From Streptomyces sp. Ru62 (GTDB taxonomy: Bacteria > Actinomycetota > Actinomycetes > Streptomycetales > Streptomycetaceae), in NCBI RefSeq assembly GCF_002920615.1, contig NZ_PQSU01000050.1:1-46178 (forward strand): a stretch of 46,178 bases of DNA. Reading direction: 5' to 3'. Shown piece by piece: positions 7,405 to 14,339 of this stretch. A program made the translations under genes and the position numbers. Positions within the stretch are counted from its first letter, which is position 1; every line of letters starts with the position of its first letter. The notes beneath the pieces are model-generated. The model ran no database searches, was not told where the DNA came from, and saw nothing but the letters and a program-made list of their open reading frames with translations.

Positions 7405-7820
7405 TTGACAGTACGGGCGGCTGGTACTCTGAGCCGGTGGTTCGGGGCCAGCACGCCGAAGCGTGCCATCGGGTCCCGACGCCGATGGGACTCCCTTACG
7501 AGGGACCGGCCGGAGGAGGTGGGGCTGTCATGGATCGAAGTCGACCGTGCAGTACCACTCGCTCTTCCGGCTGCTGATGTAGTTACCGGCTGGCCGCCGC
7601 CTTCCTCTGCGCTCCGTCGTTCGGAAGAGCACTTCGTTTCGCTTTGCCTGATCTGTCTGACCTGAATCAGTTCTGCGTCAGCAGCGAAGTCGCCACCGTG
7701 ACGGTGCGGTGCTCCCCGCTTTGCGGACGTGCTAAACACACGCACTCAGGACGTCCCCATTCCGGGTAGTTCCACCCGTCGCCGCGTGCCCTCGCTGCCC
7801 GCCCGCGAAGGAGCCTGCCC
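7405..7820 (+). ncRNA. Structured 5' leader of the corA-type gene
   Basis: There is no long gene in this 425-base gap. TTGACA (7405-7410) and TACTCT (7425-7430) may form a promoter, though the 14-base spacing is short. Three hairpins follow almost without gaps: 7451-7466 (6-bp stem, CGAA loop), 7466-7488 (7-bp CCATCGG/CCGATGG stem) and 7492-7505 (TCCCT/AGGGA closing a TACG loop). Next come a strong ribosome binding site and a 15-codon ORF. Further pairings include CCGC/GCGG (about 7716-7726) and GGACGT/ACGTCC (7725-7730/7751-7756). The layout fits a cis-regulatory leader for Mg2+ transport. It does not match the M-box consensus as I remember it. Confidence 0.5.
7530..7577 (+). CDS. Possible 15-residue leader peptide MDRSRPCSTTRSSGC
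   Basis: The ATG at 7530 follows GGAGGAGGTGGGG at a suitable distance, one of the best ribosome binding sites in the window, and runs 15 codons to TGA. The peptide is rich in Arg and Ser with Cys at 7 and 15. It begins just after the three leader hairpins, the expected place for translation-coupled attenuation. It is too short for codon-bias support, so it remains a candidate. Confidence 0.4.
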   Translation: MDRSRPCSTTRSSGC

Positions 7821-8945
7821 ATGTCGATGATCCGCGACCTGCGCGCCGTGGTCCGCCCGTCGTCCCGTGTCTCGCTGCGCAAGGACACGAGCACGTCGTA
7901 CGACGCCACGCGCGCTCCCGGCACGCCCTCGGCCGTCGTCGACTGCGCCGTCTACCGCGACGGCGCCCGCGTGCAGAGCCCGGGGCCGCTCAGCCCGCAG
8001 GAGGCGATGCGGCTGGTGCGCCGCGACGGCGGCTTCGTCTGGATCGGGCTGCACGAGCCGACGGAGGGCGAATTCGCCGGTATCGCGAGCGAGTTCGGAC
8101 TGCACCCGCTGGCCGTCGAGGACGCGGTGCAGGCCCACCAGCGGCCGAAGCTGGAGCGGTACGACGACTCGCTGTTCACCGTCTTCAAGACCATCCACTA
8201 CGTCGAGCACGACCGGCTCACCGCCAACAGCGAGGTCGTGGAGACCGGCGAGGTGATGTGCTTCACCGGCCGGGACTTCTTCATCACCGTCCGGCACGGC
8301 GGCCAGGGTTCGCTGCGCGCCCTGCGGCACCGTCTCCAGGACGACCCGGAGCTGCTCGCCAAGGGCCCCTCGGCCGTGCTGCACGCCATCGCCGACCACG
8401 TCGTGGACGGCTACATCGCGGTCGCCGACGCCGTCCAGGACGACATCGACGAGGTGGAGACCGAGGTCTTCTCGCCCGGCCGCCGGGGCGGGGTCTCGCG
8501 CGGTGTGGACTCCGCGCGGATCTACCAACTCAAGCGCGAGGTGCTGGAGTTCAAGCGGGCGGTGGCGCCGCTGCTGCGGCCGATGCAGCTGCTGAGCGAG
8601 CGGCCGATGCGGCTGATCGACCCGGACATCCAGAAGTACTTCCGGGACGTCGCCGACCACCTCGCCCGGGTCCAGGAGCAGGTGCTGGGCTTCGACGAAC
8701 TGCTCAACTCCATCCTCCAGGCCAACCTCGCGCAGGCCTCCGTCGCGCAGAACGAGGACATGCGCAAGATCACCGCGTGGGCGGCCATCATCGCCGTACC
8801 GACGATGGTGTGCGGGGTGTACGGCATGAACTTCCAGTACATGCCCGAGCTGCACTGGAAGTACGGCTACCCGGTGATCATGGGCATCACGGCCGCGCTG
8901 TGTCTGGGCATCCACCGCACGCTGAAGCGCAACGGCTGGCTGTGA
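7821..8945 (+). CDS. corA: CorA-type magnesium and cobalt transporter
   Basis: The 374-residue protein is a CorA/MIT-family channel. The N-terminal two thirds form the cytoplasmic funnel (FVWIGLHEPTEGEF, HPLAVEDAVQAHQRPKLERY), a long helix leads to the membrane, and two C-terminal membrane helices are joined by the selectivity motif GMN at residues 335-337 (VYGMNFQYMPEL). The second helix ends in a basic tail (HRTLKRNGWL). Active CorA is a homopentamer that imports Mg2+ and sometimes Co2+. AAGGAG lies seven bases before the ATG. It is the only gene in the window with a leader of about 390 bases, suggesting control by Mg2+ or a related signal. Confidence 0.93.
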   Translation: MSMIRDLRAVVRPSSRVSLRKDTSTSYDATRAPGTPSAVVDCAVYRDGARVQSPGPLSPQEAMRLVRRDGGFVWIGLHEPTEGEFAGIASEFGLHPLAVEDAVQAHQRPKLERYDDSLFTVFKTIHYVEHDRLTANSEVVETGEVMCFTGRDFFITVRHGGQGSLRALRHRLQDDPELLAKGPSAVLHAIADHVVDGYIAVADAVQDDIDEVETEVFSPGRRGGVSRGVDSARIYQLKREVLEFKRAVAPLLRPMQLLSERPMRLIDPDIQKYFRDVADHLARVQEQVLGFDELLNSILQANLAQASVAQNEDMRKITAWAAIIAVPTMVCGVYGMNFQYMPELHWKYGYPVIMGITAALCLGIHRTLKRNGWL

Positions 8946-8965
8946 GCGGGCCGGTACGGCCTGGT

Positions 8966-8971
8966 TAGGCT
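8966..8971 (+). promoter_or_regulatory. -10 hexamer TAGGCT for a leaderless transcript
   Basis: TAGGCT lies seven bases before the ATG at 8979, and no Shine-Dalgarno sequence is present. Confidence 0.45.
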
Positions 8972-8978
8972 GGGGCGC

Positions 8979-9494
8979 ATGACAAGCGAGCTGCTCGACC
9001 GGGCCCTCATCGAGGAGGCCGCGAAGAAGTCCGGCCTGATCTGGGTCAGGGGCGCCGGGGCCCCGGCCGCGCGTGCGCTGTGGCACGTGTGGCACGAGGG
9101 CGCGGTGTGCGTGGTCGGTGACGGTCCCGGTGAGCAGCCGCTGGAGGGGCTGGCCGACGGGGGCTCCGCCGAGGTGAGCGTGCGCAGCAAGGACAAGGGC
9201 GGCCGGCTGGTGACGTTCACGGCGGCCGTGTCCGAGCTGGCGTCCGGCTCGCCGGAGTGGGAGGCGGCCGTCGCCGAGCTGAAGGGCAAGCGGCTGAACG
9301 CCCCCGACGGCGAGCGGATGCCGGCCCGCTGGGCCCGTGAGTGCCGGGTGCTCCGCCTGGCACCGACCGGGTCGGTGGCCCCGCTGCCGGACGGAAACCT
9401 GGCGCAGCGCCCGGTCACGACACCGGCGACCACCCGCAGACCGGCACCGGCGGGCCTGCCGAAGCTGTTGCTCCGACGCCGGAAGGGCAAGTGA
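8979..9494 (+). CDS. Conserved hypothetical protein, possible flavin-binding split-barrel relative
   Basis: The 171-residue protein has no membrane segment. The N-terminus (LLDRALIEEAAKKSGLIWV) is helical, then strands with small residues follow (RALWHVWHEGAVCVVGDGPG), a pattern resembling pyridoxamine 5'-phosphate oxidase-like split barrels, but no flavin motif is clear enough to assign. The C-terminal 45 residues are rich in Pro, Thr and Arg and end in RRRKGK, probably disordered and basic. The start is supported by the leaderless -10 element. It lies 33 bases after corA on the same strand but seems to have its own promoter. Function unknown. Confidence 0.7.
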   Translation: MTSELLDRALIEEAAKKSGLIWVRGAGAPAARALWHVWHEGAVCVVGDGPGEQPLEGLADGGSAEVSVRSKDKGGRLVTFTAAVSELASGSPEWEAAVAELKGKRLNAPDGERMPARWARECRVLRLAPTGSVAPLPDGNLAQRPVTTPATTRRPAPAGLPKLLLRRRKGK

Positions 9495-9537
9495 CCGGCC
9501 GCCCTCTCGGCAACCGTCCTACGCCCCCGCCACTCCC

Positions 9538-10272
9538 CTACGACGTCGGCAGCTGTCTGCCGTAGTCGACCGTCTCCGACCTGGCCGGTTCCTCGACGGA
9601 GAAGTCCTTGCCCCAGTCGGAGAAGCGGAGCGTCCCCGCGTCGCCGGCGCGGACCAGCCGCAGGGGATAGGGCGTGCCCTGGAGGGACACGTCCAGCGTG
9701 CCGCCGGCGCCCTTGTCGCCGGTGATGCGGATCGTGCGGGTACCCGCCCCGTCGGTGTGGTGGCCGTCCGTCGCCAGCGTGCCGTGCAGCGTGAGGAGAC
9801 CGTCGAGGAGGACGTCCTTGTCCGTGAAACCGCTGAACTTCTTGTACGAGGGATCCCCCTGCGGCACCTTCACGTACTTGCCGTCGAGCTTGCCCGCGGC
9901 GCCGTCGCTGCCGTCGGCGTGGTTCCAGAAGTCCGCGTCGGCCTTGAGGTACAGCTCCTTGCCGATCCGCAGCAGTTTGAAGGTCGCCCCCTGCGAGGTC
10001 ACCGACCCGGTGCCGCCGGCGTCCTTGAGCTGCATGTCCAGCCGGTACGTACGGCCACTGGTGACCACGGTCCCGGCCAGCCGGACGGCCGACGCCGCCT
10101 GTGCCGCCGCCCGCGTCTTCGCCTGGATCCTGTCGGCGGGCAGCTTGCCCACCCCGTTGGTACCCGCGTCCGGGTCGTCGCCGCCGCACCCCGACAGCAC
10201 CATCGCTCCCGTCACGGCCAGTGCGCAGGTCGCGGTCAGCAGCGCGGTCCGGCGGGTACGGCCCCGGGGCAT
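9538..10272 (-). CDS. Secreted lipoprotein of the LppX/LprAFG-like type
   Basis: The 244-residue product begins with a twin-basic signal region and a hydrophobic core ending in the lipobox LSGC, with the lipidated Cys at residue 29, so it is anchored on the outer face of the membrane. The mature part is rich in Lys, Asp and Thr, and has the beta-strand character (GKELYLKADADFWNH, TLRFSDWGKDF) of the LppX/LprG fold, a half-barrel that holds lipids in mycobacteria. Ligand binding here is inference. The ATG at 10272 has no clear ribosome binding site; a GTG at 10281 with AGGAAGG eleven bases upstream is an equally good start. Confidence 0.8.
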   Translation of the reverse strand: MPRGRTRRTALLTATCALAVTGAMVLSGCGGDDPDAGTNGVGKLPADRIQAKTRAAAQAASAVRLAGTVVTSGRTYRLDMQLKDAGGTGSVTSQGATFKLLRIGKELYLKADADFWNHADGSDGAAGKLDGKYVKVPQGDPSYKKFSGFTDKDVLLDGLLTLHGTLATDGHHTDGAGTRTIRITGDKGAGGTLDVSLQGTPYPLRLVRAGDAGTLRFSDWGKDFSVEEPARSETVDYGRQLPTS

Positions 10273-10458
10273 CGCAGTCACAGGTGGGATCGCCTTCCTG
10301 ACGGTTCCTGAGCGGCGTACCGCAGCGTACCGGTGCCCCGCCCGCCCGGCGGAGCCAGTCCGTCCGGACCCCCCACCAGGGCGTATCCGAGCGGTACGGG
10401 CTAGCCTGAAGCGCACCCGCGCGGGCAAATCCGAGCAAATTCCACCCACAGCAGTCCT

Positions 10459-10496
10459 CAGCGACTCCCAGGCAGATTCCCAGCGACTCCCAGGCA
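10459..10496. repeat. 16-bp direct repeat upstream of the MgtE-like gene
   Basis: cagcgactcccaggca occurs at 10459-10474 and 10481-10496 with a 22-base period, about two helical turns. It ends four bases before AAAGG of the ribosome binding site. It could be a paired binding site or a small duplication. Confidence 0.55.
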
Positions 10497-10510
10497 AAGG
10501 AAGCAGAGCC

Positions 10511-11812
10511 ATGGCAGCCGGCGCCCCCCGGATCTTCGTCTCGCACCTCGCCGGGGTTCCCGTCTTCGATCCGACCGGCGACCAGGTGGGTCGCGTCCGC
10601 GACCTGGTCGTCATGCTGCGCGTCGGGCGACGGCCCCCGCGCGTCCTCGGGCTGGTCGTCGAGCTGTCCACCCGGCGCCGTATCTTCCTGCCCATGACCC
10701 GGGTCACCGGCATCGAGTCCGGCCAGGTCATCACCACCGGCGTGGTCAACGTCCGCCGGTTCGAGCAGCGGCCCACCGAGCGGCTGGTCTTCGGCGAGCT
10801 GCTGGACCGGCGCGTGACGCTGGTGGAGACCGGCGAGGAGGTCACCGTCCTCGACGTGTCCGTGCAGCAGCTGCCCGCCCGCCGGGACTGGGAGGTCGAC
10901 CGCGTCTTCCTGCGCAAGGGCAGGAAGGGCGGCGCCTTCCGGCGGGCCAGGGGGGAGACGCTGACCGCCGAGTGGTCGGCCGTCACCGGGTTCTCCCTGG
11001 AGGAGCACGGACAGGGCGCCGAGAGCCTGCTCGCCACCTTCGAGCAGCTGCGCCCCGCCGACCTCGCCAACGTCCTGCACCACCTCTCCCCGAAACGGCG
11101 GGCCGAGGTCGCCGCCGCCCTGGACGACGACCGGCTCGCCGACGTGCTGGAGGAGCTGCCGGAGGACGACCAGATCGAGATCCTCGGCAAGCTGAAGGAG
11201 GAGCGCGCGGCGGACGTGCTGGAGGCGATGGACCCGGACGACGCGGCCGACCTGCTCGCCGAACTGCCCGAGGCGGACAAGGAGCGGCTGCTGAGCCTGA
11301 TGCAGCCCGCCGACGCGGCCGACATGCGCCGCCTGATGTCGTACGAGGAGCACACGGCCGGCGGTCTGATGACGACGGAGCCGATCGTGCTGCGGCCCGA
11401 CGCCACCGTCGCCGACGCGCTCGCCCGGGTCCGCAACCCGGACCTGTCCCCCGCCCTCGCCGCCCAGGTCTACGTCTGCCGCCCGCCCGACGAGACCCCC
11501 ACCGGCAAGTACCTGGGCACCGTCCACTTCCAGCGGCTGCTGCGCGACCCGCCGTACACGCTGGTCAGCTCGCTCGTGGACGACGATCTCCAGGCGCTGT
11601 CCCCGGACGCCGGCCTGCACGTCATCGCCGGGTTCTTCGCGACGTACGACATGGTGGCGGCGCCCGTGGTGGACGAGTCCGGGTCGCTGCTCGGCGCGGT
11701 GACCGTGGACGACGTGCTGGACCACATGCTGCCCGAGGACTGGCGGGAGACGGAGTTCCACCTCGAAGAGGGGCTCGATCAAGGAGAGGGGGCGGCCACG
11801 CATGGCTCCTGA
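10511..11812 (+). CDS. Soluble MgtE-like protein (PRC-barrel-like, MgtE N and CBS domains, no membrane domain)
   Basis: The protein has 433 residues. Residues 1-150 form a barrel-like region (GVPVFDPTGDQVGRVRDLVV is typical of PRC barrels). Residues 170-270 are the MgtE N-domain of repeated helical hairpins (LRPADLANVLHHLSPKRRAE, EELPEDDQIEILGKLKEERA). Residues 280-410 are two CBS modules. Canonical MgtE then continues into a five-helix channel, but this protein stops after the second CBS module, so it is the Mg2+-sensing half alone. AAAGGAAG precedes the ATG. The stop overlaps the next gene by 11 bases, so translation is coupled to the DUF1003 membrane protein. A sensor or regulator of transport is the most likely role. 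Confidence 0.85.
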   Translation: MAAGAPRIFVSHLAGVPVFDPTGDQVGRVRDLVVMLRVGRRPPRVLGLVVELSTRRRIFLPMTRVTGIESGQVITTGVVNVRRFEQRPTERLVFGELLDRRVTLVETGEEVTVLDVSVQQLPARRDWEVDRVFLRKGRKGGAFRRARGETLTAEWSAVTGFSLEEHGQGAESLLATFEQLRPADLANVLHHLSPKRRAEVAAALDDDRLADVLEELPEDDQIEILGKLKEERAADVLEAMDPDDAADLLAELPEADKERLLSLMQPADAADMRRLMSYEEHTAGGLMTTEPIVLRPDATVADALARVRNPDLSPALAAQVYVCRPPDETPTGKYLGTVHFQRLLRDPPYTLVSSLVDDDLQALSPDAGLHVIAGFFATYDMVAAPVVDESGSLLGAVTVDDVLDHMLPEDWRETEFHLEEGLDQGEGAATHGS

Positions 11813-12416
11813 ACGCGAGACCGCGACCCGCGAGCGTCATCCGACGGGCGCCACGGCCGCCGGCCGGCCCCGGGCCGCCCGGCTGGACCAGCCGCGCTCG
11901 CCACGCCGCCGGATCCTGCCCGAGTGGGACCCGGAGGCCTTCGGCCGGCTGTCGGAGAAGATCGCCCGCTTCCTGGGCACCGGGCGCTTCATCGTCTGGA
12001 TGACGGTCGTCATCATCGTGTGGGTGGTGTGGAACGTCGCCGCACCCCGCCATCTGCGCTTCGACGAGTACCCGTTCATCTTCCTCACCCTGATGCTGTC
12101 CCTCCAGGCGTCCTACGCGGCCCCGCTGATCCTGCTCGCGCAGAACAGGCAGGACGACCGCGACCGGGTCAACCTGGAGCAGGACCGCAAGCAGAACGAG
12201 CGGTCCATCGCCGACACCGAGTACCTGACCCGGGAGGTCGCCGCCCTGCGCACGGGCCTGGGCGAGGTGGCCACCCGCGACTGGATCCGCTCGGAGCTCC
12301 AGGACCTGGTCAAGGAGCTGGAGGAGCGCCGCCGCCACGACGGGCACCCAGGTCACGTCGTATTCCCGGCGGAACGGACGGAACGACCGCCTGGACGTGA
12401 CACAGACGACCGCTGA
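11802..12416 (+). CDS. DUF1003-family membrane protein
   Basis: The 204-residue protein has a basic N-terminus, then two membrane helices (FIVWMTVVIIVWVVWNV near residue 65 and FIFLTLMLSLQASYAAPLI near 92) followed by the conserved QNRQDDRDR stretch that marks DUF1003. A charged helix with coiled-coil character follows (LTREVAALRTGLGEVATRDW, LQDLVKELEERRR). The function of DUF1003 proteins is unknown. The ATG at 11802 lies inside the 3' end of the MgtE-like gene, an 11-base overlap that implies coupled translation and a working partnership. Confidence 0.85.
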   Translation: MAPERETATRERHPTGATAAGRPRAARLDQPRSPRRRILPEWDPEAFGRLSEKIARFLGTGRFIVWMTVVIIVWVVWNVAAPRHLRFDEYPFIFLTLMLSLQASYAAPLILLAQNRQDDRDRVNLEQDRKQNERSIADTEYLTREVAALRTGLGEVATRDWIRSELQDLVKELEERRRHDGHPGHVVFPAERTERPPGRDTDDR

Positions 12417-12446
12417 GGGGCATCCCGGACGCCCCTCGGCGCGCCG

Positions 12447-12452
12447 TACCAT
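12447..12452 (+). promoter_or_regulatory. -10 hexamer TACCAT for leaderless mrp
   Basis: TACCAT sits seven bases before the ATG at 12460. No ribosome binding site precedes the ATG, and the longer upstream reading frame has none either. Confidence 0.5.
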
Positions 12453-12459
12453 CGTCCTT

Positions 12460-13593
12460 ATGGCTACGGAAGACGCGGTGCGCGAGGCACTGGCGACGGT
12501 GAACGACCCCGAGATCAACCGCCCGATCACCGAACTCGGGATGGTCAAATCGGTGGAGATCGGCGCGGACGGAGCGGTCGCGGTCACCGTGTACCTGACG
12601 GTGTCCGGCTGCCCGATGCGCGACACCATCACGCAGCGCGTCACCGAGGCGGTCTCCCGGGTCGAGGGCGTCACGCGGGTCGACGTCACCCTGGACGTGA
12701 TGAGCGACGAGCAGCGCAAGGAGCTGGCGGCGGCCCTGCGCGGCGGCCAGGCCGAGCGCGAGGTCCCCTTCGCCAAGCCGGGCAGCCTCACCCGGGTCTA
12801 CGCGGTCGCGTCCGGCAAGGGCGGCGTCGGCAAGTCCTCGGTGACGGTGAACCTGGCCGCGTCGATGGCGGCCGACGGCCTCAAGGTCGGCGTCGTGGAT
12901 GCGGACATCTACGGCCACAGCGTGCCGCGCATGCTGGGCGCCGACGGCCGGCCCACCCAGGTCGAGAACATGATCATGCCGCCGTCCGCGAACGGCGTGA
13001 AGGTCATCTCCATCGGCATGTTCACCCCGGGCAACGCCCCGGTCGTCTGGCGCGGCCCGATGCTGCACCGCGCCCTCCAGCAGTTCCTGGCGGACGTCTA
13101 CTGGGGCGACCTGGACGTCCTGCTGCTGGACCTCCCGCCCGGCACCGGTGACATCGCGATCTCCGTCGCGCAGCTGGTCCCGAACGCCGAGATCCTGGTG
13201 GTGACGACCCCGCAGCAGGCGGCGGCCGAGGTGGCCGAGCGGGCCGGCTCCATCGCCGTACAGACCCACCAGAAGATCGTCGGCGTGGTCGAGAACATGT
13301 CCGGCCTGCCCTGCCCGCACTGCGGCGAGATGGTCGACGTCTTCGGCACGGGCGGCGGCCAGCTGGTCGCCGACGGCCTCACCCGCACCACGGGCACGTC
13401 CGTTCCCGTCCTCGGCAACATCCCGATCGACGTCCGCCTGCGCGAGGGCGGCGACGAGGGCAAGCCGGTCGTCCTGACCGACCCGGACTCCCCGGCGGGC
13501 TCCGCGCTGCGCGCGATCGCCGGCAAGCTGGGCGGTCGGCAGCGGGGGCTGGCGGGACTGTCGCTGGGGATCACGCCGAAGAACAAGTTCTAG
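12460..13593 (+). CDS. mrp: Mrp/NBP35-type Fe-S cluster carrier ATPase
   Basis: The 377-residue protein joins an N-terminal DUF59/MIP18 domain (residues 1-90, with NDPEINRPITELGMV and SGCPMRD) to a deviant P-loop ATPase (ASGKGGVGKSS near residues 118-127). A CPHCGE motif near residue 287 supplies the two Cys that bridge a [4Fe-4S] cluster between subunits of the dimer. Proteins of this build load Fe-S clusters onto apo-enzymes in the cytoplasm. The upstream extension of the frame is poor coding sequence, and the leaderless -10 element supports the ATG at 12460. In M. tuberculosis mrp also lies close to tatB and sigE. Confidence 0.93.
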   Translation: MATEDAVREALATVNDPEINRPITELGMVKSVEIGADGAVAVTVYLTVSGCPMRDTITQRVTEAVSRVEGVTRVDVTLDVMSDEQRKELAAALRGGQAEREVPFAKPGSLTRVYAVASGKGGVGKSSVTVNLAASMAADGLKVGVVDADIYGHSVPRMLGADGRPTQVENMIMPPSANGVKVISIGMFTPGNAPVVWRGPMLHRALQQFLADVYWGDLDVLLLDLPPGTGDIAISVAQLVPNAEILVVTTPQQAAAEVAERAGSIAVQTHQKIVGVVENMSGLPCPHCGEMVDVFGTGGGQLVADGLTRTTGTSVPVLGNIPIDVRLREGGDEGKPVVLTDPDSPAGSALRAIAGKLGGRQRGLAGLSLGITPKNKF

Positions 13594-13642
13594 GTCTGCT
13601 TCCGGGTCTGCCACGGTGGATCTGATTCCAGATCTGCCACGG

Positions 13643-13678
13643 CGAAGGGGCGTCGTCTTCACGGACGGCGCCCCTTCG
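13643..13678. terminator. Terminator after mrp
   Basis: Arms 13643-13652 and 13669-13678 pair perfectly over 10 bp (CGAAGGGGCG/CGCCCCTTCG), and the stem continues inward through G-T and normal pairs to a TCAC loop. It lies 50 bases after the mrp stop. Confidence 0.85.
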
Positions 13679-13759
13679 TCGTACCCGGAGCGCTCGGGAC
13701 GGCGCCCCTGTGGCGTAACGGCGCGGTCGGGACGGCACCCCTGCGTCGCACCGGCGCGC

Positions 13760-14161
13760 TCAACGGCCGTCGCGGTCGTCCGTGCGCCCGGGGCAGAGAT
13801 CGAGCGTGGTGCAGAGCATGATCTCCTGACAGGAGCCGCCCGCGGACCCGGCGCCCGGCTCTCGGCCGTCATGCGGCACGAACCGCCACTGCGACGCTTT
13901 GGCGTGCTGCGTCCTGTCCGCCTTCTCGACATGGGCGTGCAGGGTGCGGGCCACGGGGTCGTTCGTCTCCACCAGCACTTCGCCGGCGCGGAGCGGGAAG
14001 TGGTCGTGCAACAGGCAGAGGCCGAACCGGTCCAGATTCCCGTGCTTGGCCAGCACCGCCACTAGATCCTCGACGAACTCGGCGTCCTCGGGCCCCAGTC
14101 CTTCGGCTTCCTCGAATCGGGGAAGCGGATTGCGCGGGACGCCCGTTTCGGTGTCGGTCAT
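13760..14161 (-). CDS. Hypothetical protein of 133 residues
   Basis: The ATG at 14161 is preceded by GGAGGACCC, a good ribosome binding site. I do not recognise the family. The N-terminal third is acidic (EEAEGLGPEDAEFVEDLV), then a helix with LCLLHDHFPL, and the C-terminal part carries several Cys (SCQEIMLCTTLDLC), which together with His could bind metal. There is no signal peptide. It is divergent from the 872-residue membrane protein gene; the 178-base gap between them holds a GTGTGT/ACACAC inverted repeat. It breaks the core synteny and is probably accessory. Confidence 0.65.
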   Translation of the reverse strand: MTDTETGVPRNPLPRFEEAEGLGPEDAEFVEDLVAVLAKHGNLDRFGLCLLHDHFPLRAGEVLVETNDPVARTLHAHVEKADRTQHAKASQWRFVPHDGREPGAGSAGGSCQEIMLCTTLDLCPGRTDDRDGR

Positions 14162-14270
14162 GGGTCCTCCGTCAATCGACTGACGGTCACCGGCTTCCAT
14201 TGTCGGACGCCGAACCCGACCCCGCAAATGCCCCTGGCACGCCCAAGCAGGTGCGTGTCAGCGAGCCGCC

Positions 14271-14295
14271 GTGTGTCTGAGCATGACATACACAC
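14271..14295. promoter_or_regulatory. Spaced inverted repeat GTGTGT-N13-ACACAC
   Basis: The arms are 14271-14276 and 14290-14295. The element lies 45 bases before the ATG of the large membrane protein gene, in the promoter region it shares with the divergent 133-residue gene. No regulator gene is nearby. Confidence 0.35.
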
Positions 14296-14339
14296 CGCTT
14301 TGTCTACATTCGCCGGGGACATGGAGAGGTGTCGACCCT

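Noticed and set aside
7405..7820. M-box riboswitch
   Set aside because: The conserved M-box core sequence is not present as I know it; structure only suggests a leader.
8867..11803. 978-codon minus-strand frame
   Set aside because: It is antisense to CorA, the MgtE-like gene and others; no domain is readable and no ribosome binding site exists.
12397..12459. Longer Mrp starting at 12397
   Set aside because: The extra 21 residues are not family-like and the start lacks a ribosome binding site; the -10 element supports 12460.
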